Assembly: GCF_051860505.1 (NCBI RefSeq) | Contig: NZ_JBHYDX010000028.1 | Span: 8,534 to 72,533 of the forward strand | DNA length: 64,000 nt | Origin: Pannonibacter sp051860505 | Lineage (GTDB): Bacteria; Pseudomonadota; Alphaproteobacteria; Rhizobiales; Stappiaceae | Direction of reading: 5' to 3' | Shown: positions 45,831 to 55,656 of the stretch, piece after piece | Position numbering within the stretch: position 1 is the first letter of the stretch | Layout of the letters: the number at the start of each line of letters is the position of its first letter | The notes under the pieces: model-generated | The model's database searches: none | What the model was told of the DNA's origin: nothing | Seen by the model: the letters and a program-made list of their open reading frames with translations, nothing else | Position numbers and translations under genes: made by a program

Positions 45831-47273
45831 CTAGCTGCGCAAGACGAGGCGAGAGACTTCTCCGCCGCGCTTCACATCCAGCCGCCACAGCCGGGGTTGG
45901 CGTTTGGACGCCCGTTCGAGCATCGCCGTTGTCTCAATGCGTTCCTCGTTGACTGCAAGGACGATATCGCCAACCTGCAGGCCAACCCGCGCTGCCGGCG
46001 ATCCGTCCGCAACCTCGGCAATGACCACGCCCTGCTCCAGCGCCTCCAGACCCAGTTCCTCCGCCACTGCCGGCGACAGATTCATCACCGTTGCGCCCTC
46101 GAAGGGCGAATAGCTGCGGATCAGCCTTGCATCCCTTGGCGTGGTTTCCGGCGCGACCTTCAAGGCGACCACCGCCTCGCTGTCCTTGCCGGCCCGGCGC
46201 AGCGTGAAGCGTGTCTCTCCGCCGACAGCCTTGGTGGCGAAGCGATAGCCGAAGGAATCCGGATCGAGCACTTCGACGCCGTCGACGGCGGTGATCAGAT
46301 CCCCCACCTTGAGCCCGGCCTTGTCCGCCGGTGCGCCCGGGAAGACACGGGTCACCAGCACGCCGCGCGGCCGGTCGAGCCCCAGCGCCTCGGCGATCTC
46401 GGCGCTGACCACCTGCACGGTGGCGCCAAGCCAGGGCCGCTGGATCTTGCCGGCGGTGACGGCGGAATTGGCGACGAACTTGACCATGTTGGCCGGAATG
46501 GCAAAGCCGATGCCGTTGGAACCGCCGCCGCGCGAAAAGATCGCCGTGTTGATGCCGACCAGACGGCCTTGCATGTCGACCAGCGCCCCGCCCGAATTGC
46601 CCGGGTTGATGGCCGCATCGGTCTGGATGAAGAACTGGTAGTCAGTGATGCCAACCCGGGTGCGGGCCAGTGCCGAAACGATGCCTTGTGTGACAGTCTG
46701 GCCAACACCGAAGGGGTTGCCAATGGCCAGCACTATGTCGCCGACAGCCAGTGAGTCGGAGTCTGCGAACTCAACGTTGGGAAAATCATCCTGCCCGTCG
46801 CGAATGCGCAGGACGGCAAGATCGGTCCGCTCGTCCTTCAGGATAATATCAGCGTCGAATTCGCGGCGGTCTGCAAGCGCGACGCGCACCTCGTCGGCAT
46901 CCTTGATGACGTGGTGGTTGGTAATGATCACGCCATCGGCGGAGATGATGACGCCGGATCCGAGCGAGGACTCCATCCGCTGCCGCGGCCGGTTGCCACC
47001 GGGTACCTGGTCGCCGAAGAAACGGCGGAAGAAGGGATCATCGAGGAAGGGCGATACAGGCTGCTGCACCAGACGGCTGGCATAAACGTTGACCACCGCC
47101 GGAGCGACGCCCTTGACGATGGGGGCAAAGGACAGCGTGATCTGCGCCTCGGAGACCGGAACCACCCGCTCCTGCGCAAACGCGGGGACCTGATCGGCAA
47201 TGACACTCGCCAGCGCCAGGATGGCACAAGCTGTCAGCTTCAGACCCGACGCAATCGTTTTGGCCAGTCGCAT
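45831..47273 (-). CDS. DegQ/HtrA-type periplasmic serine protease
   Basis: A protein of 480 residues. A signal peptide (ALASVIADQVPAFA) is followed by a trypsin-like domain with His in TNHHVIKDAD, Asp in RTDLAVLRI and Ser in NPGNSGGALV, and two PDZ domains (about 280-370 and 395-475). It degrades or refolds misfolded envelope proteins. AAGGAGA before the ATG at 47273 is preferred over the GTG two codons earlier. It lies directly upstream of rarA. Confidence 0.92.
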   Translation of the reverse strand: MRLAKTIASGLKLTACAILALASVIADQVPAFAQERVVPVSEAQITLSFAPIVKGVAPAVVNVYASRLVQQPVSPFLDDPFFRRFFGDQVPGGNRPRQRMESSLGSGVIISADGVIITNHHVIKDADEVRVALADRREFDADIILKDERTDLAVLRIRDGQDDFPNVEFADSDSLAVGDIVLAIGNPFGVGQTVTQGIVSALARTRVGITDYQFFIQTDAAINPGNSGGALVDMQGRLVGINTAIFSRGGGSNGIGFAIPANMVKFVANSAVTAGKIQRPWLGATVQVVSAEIAEALGLDRPRGVLVTRVFPGAPADKAGLKVGDLITAVDGVEVLDPDSFGYRFATKAVGGETRFTLRRAGKDSEAVVALKVAPETTPRDARLIRSYSPFEGATVMNLSPAVAEELGLEALEQGVVIAEVADGSPAARVGLQVGDIVLAVNEERIETTAMLERASKRQPRLWRLDVKRGGEVSRLVLRS

Positions 47274-47375
47274 CGACACTCTCCTTCCAGAACGACGAAT
47301 CCGGCCGCCAAGGCCGGATTCGATACATGCCAGATAGGAACGCGCGGACGCAATGCCAAGCGCGGATGGAGAATG

Positions 47376-49556
47376 TCAGGCCGACCGCACCTGAGACAGG
47401 AAGGCCCGCACTTCCTGGTCGAGATGACTGGCCTGCTGCGACAGTTCGTCGGCAGAGGCGACAAATCCGCTCGCCGCCGTCCCGGTGCGATCCGTCACTT
47501 CGTTGACGCGCCGGATGTTGGAGGACACTTCCGCCGTGCCGCGCGCGGCGCGCTGGGTGTTGTTGGCAATGCCCTGCGTGGCAGCGCTCTGCTCCTCGAC
47601 TGCAGAAGACACCTCGGTCACCGACATGGTGATCTCGTTGATTGTCTCCTGAATATCGGAAATGGCAGAGACGGCATCATCCGTCGCCGAGCGGATCGCG
47701 TCGATCTGCTGCTGGATTTCACCGGTAGCCTTACCTGTCTGGGAGGCCAGTTCCTTGACCTCGGAGGCAACCACCGCAAAGCCGCGTCCGGCTTCACCTG
47801 CGCGCGCGGCCTCGATTGTGGCATTGAGTGCCAGGAGATTGGTCTGGTCGGCGATGTCCGAAATCAGCGTGACGACCTCACCGATGCGATTGGCCGCCTC
47901 CGCGAGAGAACGGACGGTCGCATTGGTTGACTGGGCACGAACGGTCGCGGTCTGGGCAACGGTCGAAGACCGGTGGATCAGTTCGCTGATCTGGCGGATG
48001 GACCCCGAGAGCTGATCCGATGCCGAAGCAATCGACTGCACCTCTTCCATGGCCTGGTTCGACATGTCCGCAGCCCGCGCGGCGCTGTCACCGGCCACCG
48101 CCGTCATCTGCTGCACGTCCTTGGCTGCATCCTGCAGCGAATGGGCCGACTGCGACACGGCTGCGACAACCTTGCCGACGCTCGCCTCGAAGTCCTGCGC
48201 CAGGGTTGCCAGCATGGCCTTGCGCTGCTCCCCGATGGTCCGACCGCGTTCGCCTTCCTCGCGTGTCCGGCGCTCCTGCTCTTCGGCCGCGTTCTCGCGG
48301 ATCGCAACGACGGCACGTCCGATCTCGCCAATCTCGTCGCCGCGCCGGGCAGCCTTGATATCCTCTCCCAGATTACCGTTGGCGATGGATTCAAGGGCGC
48401 CGACCAGCGTGGTCAGCGGGCGTGTGATGCTGCGTGCAAAAATGAGCGCAACGACGGCCGCAATCGCCAGGGTGATCAGGGTCCACAGCACCATCCGGTC
48501 GCGCATGGCAGTGACGGAGGCCATCGCCTCGTCAAGGCTCTTCTCCGCAACCACAGCATAGGTCTTGCCCATGAAGGAGATCGGACGGGCAACCACGATC
48601 CGCGCAATCCCGTCGCTCCCGAGAACCTCGCCACTGGCCTCAGTCCCGTTGAGCGCGGCGAGAACCGGTGCCGCGTCTGTCCGGGCGCTGAGGGCCGTCG
48701 GCTGAGCGGCGAGCGGCATGTTGGAGAGGACGACGCCGCCCTGCCCCACCAGATAGCTCTGACCGGTGCTGCCCATGCCGTCGCGGTCCGACAGGATGCT
48801 GTCCACCAATTCGGCGCCGACGCGCAGCGCCATAACACCCATGAACTTCTTCTCGCCGAAGGTCTCGATGACAACCGGCTGGGCGACGAAGAAGGACGGC
48901 GCATCACCGGCTGGCCCGTAGGGCGCGAAATCCGTGATGACCTGCGTCCCCGATGGTGTGTTTGCAGCTGCACCGAAAGCTTGCGCCAGTCCGGTCGACG
49001 CAACTGCGCCTTCGGATACGGATGCCAGGAAGTCAGGTCCCTTGGTCACCGAATAGAGGACATAGCCGTCTGGCAGGATACCGTAGATATCCCCGTAGCC
49101 ACCAAGCTTCCATGTGTTCATGAAAGCGCTGTGCAATTCGCTGTGACGCCAGGAATACATCGTCTTGTTGTCGGAGCCGATCTGGGCGGCCCGGTCTGCC
49201 GCCGAACTGCCGGGCGCCTGATAGTATTCACGAATAGCCTGAAGATCGCTATCGATGTTCACCCGCGTTCCGGCAAGATCCTTCATCATCAAGGCCGCGC
49301 CGGCGCTGGTGGCAGCGTTGGTCAGGTCGGCACCGATGTTGCCCATCTTGGCATTGAGCAGGGACTGGCGCGCCTTGACCACCAGTTCAAGTTCCGCCCG
49401 CGCTGCCTGTTCCAGGCCGTCCCGGCCACTCACATAGCCGATGACCCCCACCGCCGTGCAGGCGGCGAGCACAAGTCCAAGGGTCAATGACGGGATAATG
49501 ACGGAAAGGCGGAAAATGCGGTTCGAATGCTTCGGCAGGCCAGAAGAGGCAGTCAT
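47376..49556 (-). CDS. Methyl-accepting chemotaxis protein with dCache-like sensor
   Basis: A protein of 726 residues: membrane segment near 20-43, a large periplasmic sensor (about 45-355) with GDIYGILPDGYVLYSV and GQSYLVGQGGVVLSNM, membrane segment near 360-380, HAMP, and a signalling domain with QTNLLALNATIEAARAG. The sensor resembles double-Cache domains. The ATG at 49556 follows GGGG. It is inserted between the ribosomal cluster and the degQ-like gene. Confidence 0.9.
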   Translation of the reverse strand: MTASSGLPKHSNRIFRLSVIIPSLTLGLVLAACTAVGVIGYVSGRDGLEQAARAELELVVKARQSLLNAKMGNIGADLTNAATSAGAALMMKDLAGTRVNIDSDLQAIREYYQAPGSSAADRAAQIGSDNKTMYSWRHSELHSAFMNTWKLGGYGDIYGILPDGYVLYSVTKGPDFLASVSEGAVASTGLAQAFGAAANTPSGTQVITDFAPYGPAGDAPSFFVAQPVVIETFGEKKFMGVMALRVGAELVDSILSDRDGMGSTGQSYLVGQGGVVLSNMPLAAQPTALSARTDAAPVLAALNGTEASGEVLGSDGIARIVVARPISFMGKTYAVVAEKSLDEAMASVTAMRDRMVLWTLITLAIAAVVALIFARSITRPLTTLVGALESIANGNLGEDIKAARRGDEIGEIGRAVVAIRENAAEEQERRTREEGERGRTIGEQRKAMLATLAQDFEASVGKVVAAVSQSAHSLQDAAKDVQQMTAVAGDSAARAADMSNQAMEEVQSIASASDQLSGSIRQISELIHRSSTVAQTATVRAQSTNATVRSLAEAANRIGEVVTLISDIADQTNLLALNATIEAARAGEAGRGFAVVASEVKELASQTGKATGEIQQQIDAIRSATDDAVSAISDIQETINEITMSVTEVSSAVEEQSAATQGIANNTQRAARGTAEVSSNIRRVNEVTDRTGTAASGFVASADELSQQASHLDQEVRAFLSQVRSA

Positions 49557-49681
49557 GGATACCAAACCCCAAATTGATCTATTGGGGACGAGAATGAATC
49601 CATCGACCTTAACAAGGCGATAACATACCGGGAAACAACCTCAGAATGTAAAATCGTATGCCAGGCAGCTTGAAACAAAGA

Positions 49682-49705
49682 AAAGGCGGGCCGAGGCCCG
49701 CCTTT
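49682..49705. terminator. Terminator at the end of the ribosomal cluster
   Basis: AAAGGCGGGCC/GGCCCGCCTTT is a perfect 11-bp stem, 26 bases beyond the rplQ stop on the minus strand. Confidence 0.85.
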
Positions 49706-49730
49706 GTGGAAAGCAAAAGCTATCCGAATA

Positions 49731-50156
49731 TTACGCTGCGTTTTCAGCAGCCTGCTCAGCAGCAACGCGGGCACGATCGGCAGCACCACGTGCAGACTGG
49801 TCCCGATCGACGAGTTCGATCACGGCCATCGGCGAGCTGTCGCCATAGCGGAAACCAGCCTTGACAACGCGGGTGTAACCGCCGTTGCGCTCCTTGTAAC
49901 GCGGAGCAAGGGTTTCGAACAGCTTGCGCACCATTGCAACGTCGCGAATCTGCGAGATCGCCTGACGGCGAGCATGCAGGTCGCCACGCTTGCCGAGGGT
50001 GACAAGCTTGTCCATGATCGGCTTCATTTCCTTTGCCTTCGGCAAAGTCGTGACGATCGCCTCGTGTTCGATCAGCGAAGCCGCCATATTGGCGAACATC
50101 GCATTGCGGTGGCTCGATGTGCGGCCGAGCTTGCGGCCGGATTTACCGTGGCGCAT
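49731..50156 (-). CDS. rplQ: 50S ribosomal protein L17
   Basis: A protein of 141 residues with the L17 start MRHGKSGRKLGRTSSHRNAM. The C-terminal tail (RAAEQAAENAA) is a short Ala-Glu extension. It is the last gene of the ribosomal cluster, after rpoA, and is followed by a hairpin terminator. Confidence 0.97.
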   Translation of the reverse strand: MRHGKSGRKLGRTSSHRNAMFANMAASLIEHEAIVTTLPKAKEMKPIMDKLVTLGKRGDLHARRQAISQIRDVAMVRKLFETLAPRYKERNGGYTRVVKAGFRYGDSSPMAVIELVDRDQSARGAADRARVAAEQAAENAA

Positions 50157-50240
50157 GGCCCTCTCCTTTTGACTTTAGACTTCAGGCGGCGCTATCACAG
50201 CGACGCGCCTGGTTGAACCTGAACCGGGGCGCTTGCGCCC

Positions 50241-51269
50241 TCAGTACTGATGATCTTCGTACCGCTTGGCGAGATCCTCGATGTTCTCCGGCGGCCAGTT
50301 CGGCACGTCCATACCCAGATGGAGACCCATCTGAGCGAGAACTTCCTTGATCTCGTTAAGCGACTTGCGACCAAAGTTCGGAGTGCGCAGCATCTCTGCT
50401 TCGGTCTTCTGGATGAGGTCGCCGATATAGACGATGTTGTCGTTCTTCAGGCAGTTTGCCGAACGAACGGACAATTCGAGTTCGTCCACCTTCTTGAGGA
50501 GCGCCGGGTTGAAGGCAAGCTCGGGGACGCTGTCCTCGGCCACTTCGCGCTTCGGCTCTTCGAAGTTGACGAAGATCGAAAGCTGATCCTGCAGGATGCG
50601 TGCGGCATAGGCCACGGCATCATCCGGCTTGATCGAGCCATCGGTCTCAACCGTCAGCGTCAGCTTGTCGTAGTCGAGAACCTGGCCTTCACGGGTGTTT
50701 TCCACCTTGTAGGACACTTTCTTGACCGGCGAATACAGGCTGTCGACCGGGATCAGGCCAATCGGCGCGTCTTCCGGACGGTTCCGGTCGGCGGCAACAT
50801 AGCCCTTGCCCGTGTTGACGGTGAATTCCATGCGGATCTCGGCGCCCTCGTCCAGCGTGCAGAGCACGAGGTCCGGGTTCAGCACCTCGACATCGCCAAC
50901 GGTCTGGATATCACCAGCCGTCACGACGCCAGGGCCCTGCTTGCGCACGACCATGCGCTTGGGGCCTTCACCCTGCATGCTGATCGCGATTTCCTTCACG
51001 TTCAGGACCAGGTCCGTCACGTCCTCGCGCACGCCCGGAATGGACGAGAACTCGTGCAGCACGCCGTCGATCTGGACCGCGGTCACCGCTGCGCCCTGAA
51101 GCGACGACAGCAGGATCCGGCGCAGGGCATTGCCCAGCGTCAGACCATAGCCACGCTCCAGCGGTTCGGCGATCACGGTGGCGACGAAACGCGGGTTGTC
51201 ACCCGCCTTCACCTCCAGCTTGTTCGGCTTGATAAGTTCTTGCCAGTTCTTCTGAATGGTCACGCTCAT
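50241..51269 (-). CDS. rpoA: RNA polymerase alpha subunit
   Basis: A protein of 342 residues. The N-terminal assembly domain (ERGYGLTLGNALRRILLSSL) and the C-terminal DNA- and activator-binding domain (ELSVRSANCLKNDNIVYIGD, FGRKSLNEIKEVL) are complete. It lies between rpsK and rplQ, as is normal. Confidence 0.98.
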   Translation of the reverse strand: MSVTIQKNWQELIKPNKLEVKAGDNPRFVATVIAEPLERGYGLTLGNALRRILLSSLQGAAVTAVQIDGVLHEFSSIPGVREDVTDLVLNVKEIAISMQGEGPKRMVVRKQGPGVVTAGDIQTVGDVEVLNPDLVLCTLDEGAEIRMEFTVNTGKGYVAADRNRPEDAPIGLIPVDSLYSPVKKVSYKVENTREGQVLDYDKLTLTVETDGSIKPDDAVAYAARILQDQLSIFVNFEEPKREVAEDSVPELAFNPALLKKVDELELSVRSANCLKNDNIVYIGDLIQKTEAEMLRTPNFGRKSLNEIKEVLAQMGLHLGMDVPNWPPENIEDLAKRYEDHQY

Positions 51270-51345
51270 ACCCCTTCGGCTGTCCCGCCGGATTTACCGG
51301 CCATTCTTCGCCATTGGAGGAAACCAATGCCCAAGACCAAAGGTC

Positions 51346-51735
51346 TCAGACGCGACGACGCTTGCGCGGGCGGCAGCCGTTGTGCGGGATCGGCGTCACA
51401 TCGCGGATGGACGTGATCAGGAAACCGGCAGCCTGAAGGGCACGAAGCGCAGACTCACGGCCCGAACCTGGACCACGCACTTCAACTTCCAGGGTCCGCA
51501 TGCCGTGCTCGGCGGCCTTGCGGGCAGCGTCCTCGGCAGCAACCTGCGCGGCGTAAGGGGTCGACTTGCGCGAACCCTTGAAGCCGAGCGCGCCGGCGGA
51601 CGACCAGGAGATCGTGTTGCCCTGGGCGTCGGTGATGGTGATCATGGTGTTGTTGAACGTGGAGTTCACGTGAGCGACGCCAGAAGAGATGTTCTTGCGT
51701 TCGCGGCGACGCACGCGCGTCGTGTCCTTAGCCAT
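51346..51735 (-). CDS. rpsK: 30S ribosomal protein S11
   Basis: A protein of 129 residues with the conserved AHVNSTFNNTMITITDAQGN and the C-terminal PHNGCRPRKRRRV. It sits on the platform of the small subunit. The gap to rpoA is 76 bases. Confidence 0.97.
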   Translation of the reverse strand: MAKDTTRVRRRERKNISSGVAHVNSTFNNTMITITDAQGNTISWSSAGALGFKGSRKSTPYAAQVAAEDAARKAAEHGMRTLEVEVRGPGSGRESALRALQAAGFLITSIRDVTPIPHNGCRPRKRRRV

Positions 51736-51801
51736 TTTCTATCCTTACTTTCGATCTCGACACCGCCGTAATTCCGGCGGCTCCACCAGCAATGCGCCGG
51801 A

Positions 51802-52170
51802 TTACTTCTTCTTACCGGCGATTGCCTTCGCAGGGCCCTTGCGGGTCCGGGCGTTCGTATGGGTGCGCTGACCGCGGACCGGGAGGCCGCGACGGTGACG
51901 CAGGCCACGGTAGCAGCCAAGGTCCATCAGACGCTTGATGTTCATCGCAGTCTCGCGACGCAGGTCACCTTCCACGAGATAATCGCGGTCGATGGTCTCA
52001 CGGATGGCGAGCACTTCAGCGTCGGTGAGCTGGTTCACACGACGCTCTGCAGCGATGTTCGCCTTCTCGATGATTTCCTGGGCGAACTTCGCGCCAATGC
52101 CGTGGATATACTGCAGCGCGATGACGACGCGCTTGTTCGTCGGAATGTTGACGCCAGCAATACGTGCCAT
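51802..52170 (-). CDS. rpsM: 30S ribosomal protein S13
   Basis: A protein of 122 residues beginning MARIAGVNIPTNKRVVIALQ and ending in the basic tail TNARTRKGPAKAIAGKKK. The start is the internal ATG at 52170; an earlier codon at 52182 adds four residues that do not fit the family. Confidence 0.97.
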   Translation of the reverse strand: MARIAGVNIPTNKRVVIALQYIHGIGAKFAQEIIEKANIAAERRVNQLTDAEVLAIRETIDRDYLVEGDLRRETAMNIKRLMDLGCYRGLRHRRGLPVRGQRTHTNARTRKGPAKAIAGKKK

Positions 52171-52280
52171 GGTCATCTCCATTTTTCAGCAGCAACTGGG
52201 CTGCCTGGTTGGTATTCCCCGCGTCCGGTGGAGCCCGGCCCCTGCGGGAGCTAATTTGCCGGATTGGACCAGCACAGAAT

Positions 52281-52311
52281 GTGCCGCCCCCGTACGAGAC
52301 GGAGCCGGCAC
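52281..52311 (-). promoter_or_regulatory. Hairpin between adk and rpsM
   Basis: On the minus strand GTGCCGGCTCCGT and ACGGGGGCGGCAC pair with one mismatch around CTCGT. It lies in a 168-base gap, long for this cluster, and may be an attenuator, a processing site or a partial terminator that changes the ratio of adk/secY to rpsM-rpoA expression. Confidence 0.5.
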
Positions 52312-52338
52312 ATAATCTTTTGGATTAGAGCGCGTCCT

Positions 52339-52944
52339 TTAACGAACCTCAACGCTTTCGTCAAGCTTCGAAAGAACATCGGCGATGGCTGCCGTGACCG
52401 CATCGATCGGCTGCATGCCATCGATGACGGTGAGAAGCCCATTGCCCTCATAATACGGAATGACCACAGCAGTGTCCCGGTTGTAAGCCTCGAGACGCTG
52501 CTTGAAGACTTCCGGGTCATCATCCTTGCGGACAGGCAACCCGGCAGCCTTGGTTTCCTCGGCGCGGTTTATGATCCGCGACACGAGCTTCGACTGGTCA
52601 ACCCGCAACTCGATGACCGCATCAAGGCCAATGCCCTTGCCGGCGAGCATTTCCTGCAGCGCTTCGGCCTGGGCAAGCGTCCGCGGAAAGCCGTCGAGGA
52701 TGAAACCCTTCTGCGCATCCGGTTCCGCGATACGGTCACGGATAATGCCAACGACGATATCGTCGGAGACCAGCCCACCCGCATCCATCACGGCCTTCGC
52801 CTGCAGACCGATCGGCGTACCGGCGGCAACGGCCGCGCGAAGCATGTCGCCAGTGGACAGCTGCGGGATGCCGTGCTTTGCCACAAGGCGCGTCGCCTGT
52901 GTGCCCTTCCCTGCCCCCGGCGGTCCGACCAGAATCAGTCTCAT
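52339..52944 (-). CDS. adk: Adenylate kinase
   Basis: A protein of 201 residues: P-loop LVGPPGAGKGTQA, LSTGDMLRAAVAAGTPIG, and FILDGFPRTLAQAEAL. The lid region is short, as in the alphaproteobacterial form. It converts AMP and ATP to two ADP. Its start overlaps the secY stop by four bases. Confidence 0.97.
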   Translation of the reverse strand: MRLILVGPPGAGKGTQATRLVAKHGIPQLSTGDMLRAAVAAGTPIGLQAKAVMDAGGLVSDDIVVGIIRDRIAEPDAQKGFILDGFPRTLAQAEALQEMLAGKGIGLDAVIELRVDQSKLVSRIINRAEETKAAGLPVRKDDDPEVFKQRLEAYNRDTAVVIPYYEGNGLLTVIDGMQPIDAVTAAIADVLSKLDESVEVR

Positions 52945-54272
52945 CTCCGCTTCCCCCTCAATTTCGCTTTCTTCACAAGACCTTCATACTGATGCGCAAG
53001 CAGATGACCCTGGATCTGAGACACAGTGTCCATGGTCACACTCACGACGATCAGCAGCGAGGTTCCACCGAAATAGAACGGAACGCCAGTCGCGGAAATA
53101 AGGAATTCGGGTAAGAGACAGACGAGAGTGATGTAGATGGCCCCGACAACGGTGACGCGGGTCAGGACATAGTCGATGTACTGTGCCGTCCTCTCGCCCG
53201 GACGAATGCCCGGTACAAAGCCGCCATGCCGCTTGAGATTGTCCGCCGTCTCCGTCGGATTAAACACGATCGCGGTGTAGAAGAAGCAGAAGAACACAAT
53301 CAGCGCTGCATACAGCAGCATGTACAACGGCTGTCCGTGACCGAGCAGCGTTGTGATCGTGGTCAGCCATTCGTTGCTCGATCCGGCCGAGAACCCGGCA
53401 ATGGTGGCCGGAACCAGCAGCAGGGATGAGGCGAAGATCGGCGGAATCACACCGGCAGTGTTCAGCTTCAAGGGCAGGAAGGACGTGTTGCCTTCGAACA
53501 TCTTGTTGCCGACGTTGCGCTTGGGATACTGGATCAGCAGCCTGCGCTGTGCCCGCTCCATGAACACGATCAGCGCGATGACGGCAATCGCCAGAACGAT
53601 GACGCCAAGAATGATCCAGGTCGCGAGCGCACCCTGCCGGCCGAGTTCGAGCGTAGACACCACTGCAGACGGCAGCCCGGCAACGATCCCGGCAAAGATG
53701 ATCAGCGAGATACCGTTGCCGATACCGCGCGAGGTGATCTGCTCGCCGAGCCACATCAGGAACATCGTGCCGCCAGTCAGCGTGATCACCGCGGAAAGGC
53801 GGAAGAACATGCCGGGGTCGGTAACGACATTCGAAGCACCTTCAAGACCGACGGCGATGCCATAGGCCTGAACGATTGCCAGAAGCACCGTGCCGAAGCG
53901 GGTGTACTGGTTGATGGTCTTGCGCCCCTGCTCTCCCTCCTTCTTCATGGCTTCAAGCGACGGCACGACCGTCGTCATCAGCTGCATGATGATGGATGCG
54001 GAGATATACGGCATGATGCCGAGGGCGAAGATCGCCATGCGCTCGACGGCACCGCCGGCGAACATATTGAACATGCCGATGATGCCGGATTGGGCCTGGT
54101 TAAAGGCCTGGGCAAAGGCATCGGGGTTGATGCCTGGCAGCGGGATGTAAGTGCCAAGCCGATAAACCAAAAGCGCCCCCAGTGTAAACCAGATGCGCTT
54201 CTTGAGTTCTTCAGCCTTTGCGAAGGCCGAGAAATTGAGATTTGCCGCAAGTTGTTCGGCAGCCGATGCCAT
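52941..54272 (-). CDS. secY: Preprotein translocase subunit SecY
   Basis: A protein of 443 residues with ten membrane helices. GIMPYISASIIMQLMTTV and the cytoplasmic loop QYPKRNVGNKMFEGNTSFLP are characteristic. It forms the protein-conducting channel. The start is the ATG at 54272 (MASAAEQLAAN). Confidence 0.97.
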   Translation of the reverse strand: MASAAEQLAANLNFSAFAKAEELKKRIWFTLGALLVYRLGTYIPLPGINPDAFAQAFNQAQSGIIGMFNMFAGGAVERMAIFALGIMPYISASIIMQLMTTVVPSLEAMKKEGEQGRKTINQYTRFGTVLLAIVQAYGIAVGLEGASNVVTDPGMFFRLSAVITLTGGTMFLMWLGEQITSRGIGNGISLIIFAGIVAGLPSAVVSTLELGRQGALATWIILGVIVLAIAVIALIVFMERAQRRLLIQYPKRNVGNKMFEGNTSFLPLKLNTAGVIPPIFASSLLLVPATIAGFSAGSSNEWLTTITTLLGHGQPLYMLLYAALIVFFCFFYTAIVFNPTETADNLKRHGGFVPGIRPGERTAQYIDYVLTRVTVVGAIYITLVCLLPEFLISATGVPFYFGGTSLLIVVSVTMDTVSQIQGHLLAHQYEGLVKKAKLRGKRR

Positions 54273-54318
54273 GCCGTGCTCCGGAAGGTTGCTGTCCGAT
54301 AAAGGGGGAAGCCCAGGC

Positions 54319-54789
54319 CTATTCGGCCTGAGCTCCAAGCACGACGACCTTGCCGCCGGCCTTTTCGACTGCTTCGATAGCCGACTTGGACGCGCCGGCG
54401 ATCTCGAAGGACACTGCAGCCTTCAGCTCGCCGTCAGCCAAGAGGCGGACGCCGTCCCGAAGACGCTTCAGGACACCGGCAGCCTTGAGTGCCTCGACGG
54501 TGACAACCGCCTTTGCATCAAGCTTGCCGTCATCGATTGCCTGCTGGATACGAGCCAGCGACACGATGTTGAAGTCCTTGGCAAAGATATTGGTAAAGCC
54601 GCGCTTCGGGAGGCGGCGATGCAGAGGCATCTGGCCACCCTCGAAGCCCTTGATCGCAACGCCTGAACGGGACTTCTGCCCCTTCACGCCACGACCACCG
54701 GTCTTGCCCTTACCAGAACCGATACCGCGGCCTACGCGGGTGCGGTTCTTGGTGGAACCGGGATTGTCCCGGAGATCATTGAGGTTCAT
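54319..54789 (-). CDS. rplO: 50S ribosomal protein L15
   Basis: A protein of 156 residues starting MNLNDLRDNPGSTKNRTRVG, with the Gly-rich GRGIGSGKGKTGGRGVKG. The ATG at 54789 fits the family; the frame opens at 54813. Confidence 0.97.
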   Translation of the reverse strand: MNLNDLRDNPGSTKNRTRVGRGIGSGKGKTGGRGVKGQKSRSGVAIKGFEGGQMPLHRRLPKRGFTNIFAKDFNIVSLARIQQAIDDGKLDAKAVVTVEALKAAGVLKRLRDGVRLLADGELKAAVSFEIAGASKSAIEAVEKAGGKVVVLGAQAE

Positions 54790-54809
54790 TGATCTTAACT
54801 CCTGTCCCG

Positions 54810-55004
54810 TCACGCTTCTTCGACGACGCGGACGAGATGCCGGACCGTGTGGATCATGCCGCGCACTTCAGGAGTGTCCTGCAGCGTCGAGCGGCGGTGC
54901 ATCTTGTTCAGGCCGAGACCGATCAGGGTTGCCCGCTGATACGCCGGACGGCGAATCGGGCTTCCGATCTGTTCGACCGTAATGGTCTTTTCGGTGTTCG
55001 CCAT
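54810..55004 (-). CDS. rpmD: 50S ribosomal protein L30
   Basis: A protein of 64 residues with TITVEQIGSPIRRPAYQRAT and LIGLGLNKMHR. It lies between rpsE and rplO as usual. Confidence 0.96.
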   Translation of the reverse strand: MANTEKTITVEQIGSPIRRPAYQRATLIGLGLNKMHRRSTLQDTPEVRGMIHTVRHLVRVVEEA

Positions 55005-55045
55005 GGAACTACCCCTCGTTCAACTGGTGTGCGGAGCGCCGAGGT

Positions 55046-55615
55046 TCAAGCCTCGGCGCCGACCGCCACCGCATCATCGTTGTCACGGCGGCGCGCCTGG
55101 ATCGCCGACACCTTAAGGCCACGACGGGCCGCGACGGAGCGCGGGCTGTCTTCCTTGGTGAGGGCGGCAAAGGTTGCACGCACCATGTTGTAGGGGTTGG
55201 AGGACCCCAGCGACTTCGCCACAACGTCCTGGACCCCAAGGGTCTCGAACACGGCGCGCATCGGGCCACCAGCGATGATACCCGTACCGGCCGGAGCCGC
55301 GCGCAGGATCACCTTGCCGGCGCCATGACGGCCCTCGACATCGTGATGAAGGGTACGGCCTTCGCGCAGCGGCACGCGCACCATGGCGCGCTTGGCTGCT
55401 TCGGTTGCCTTGCGGATGGCTTCCGGCACTTCACGTGCCTTGCCATGACCGAAGCCAACCCGGCCCTTCTGGTCACCGACGACGACGAGCGCGGCAAAAC
55501 CGAACCGGCGGCCACCCTTGACCACCTTAGCGACGCGGTTGATGTGTACGAGCTTGTCGACGAACTCGCTGTCGCGCTCTTCGCGATCGCGCTCCCGTGT
55601 GTCCTGTCTCGCCAT
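55046..55615 (-). CDS. rpsE: 30S ribosomal protein S5
   Basis: A protein of 189 residues. The S5 double-stranded RNA-binding domain includes VDKLVHINRVAKVVKGGRRF and the C-terminal domain GVQDVVAKSLGSSNPYNMV. Involved in decoding accuracy. Confidence 0.97.
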   Translation of the reverse strand: MARQDTRERDREERDSEFVDKLVHINRVAKVVKGGRRFGFAALVVVGDQKGRVGFGHGKAREVPEAIRKATEAAKRAMVRVPLREGRTLHHDVEGRHGAGKVILRAAPAGTGIIAGGPMRAVFETLGVQDVVAKSLGSSNPYNMVRATFAALTKEDSPRSVAARRGLKVSAIQARRRDNDDAVAVGAEA

Positions 55616-55656
55616 ATTATTAGTCTTCCGTTCTTCAGAGCGCCAACGGGCGCTGG

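Noticed and set aside
44673..46754. Plus-strand open frame of 693 codons across rarA and the degQ-like gene
   Set aside because: It spans two well-supported genes on the other strand and translates to a low-complexity, His/Arg/Gly-rich sequence typical of antisense reading.
47973..49490. Plus-strand open frame of 505 codons opposite the third chemoreceptor gene
   Set aside because: Antisense shadow; no motif and no ribosome binding site.
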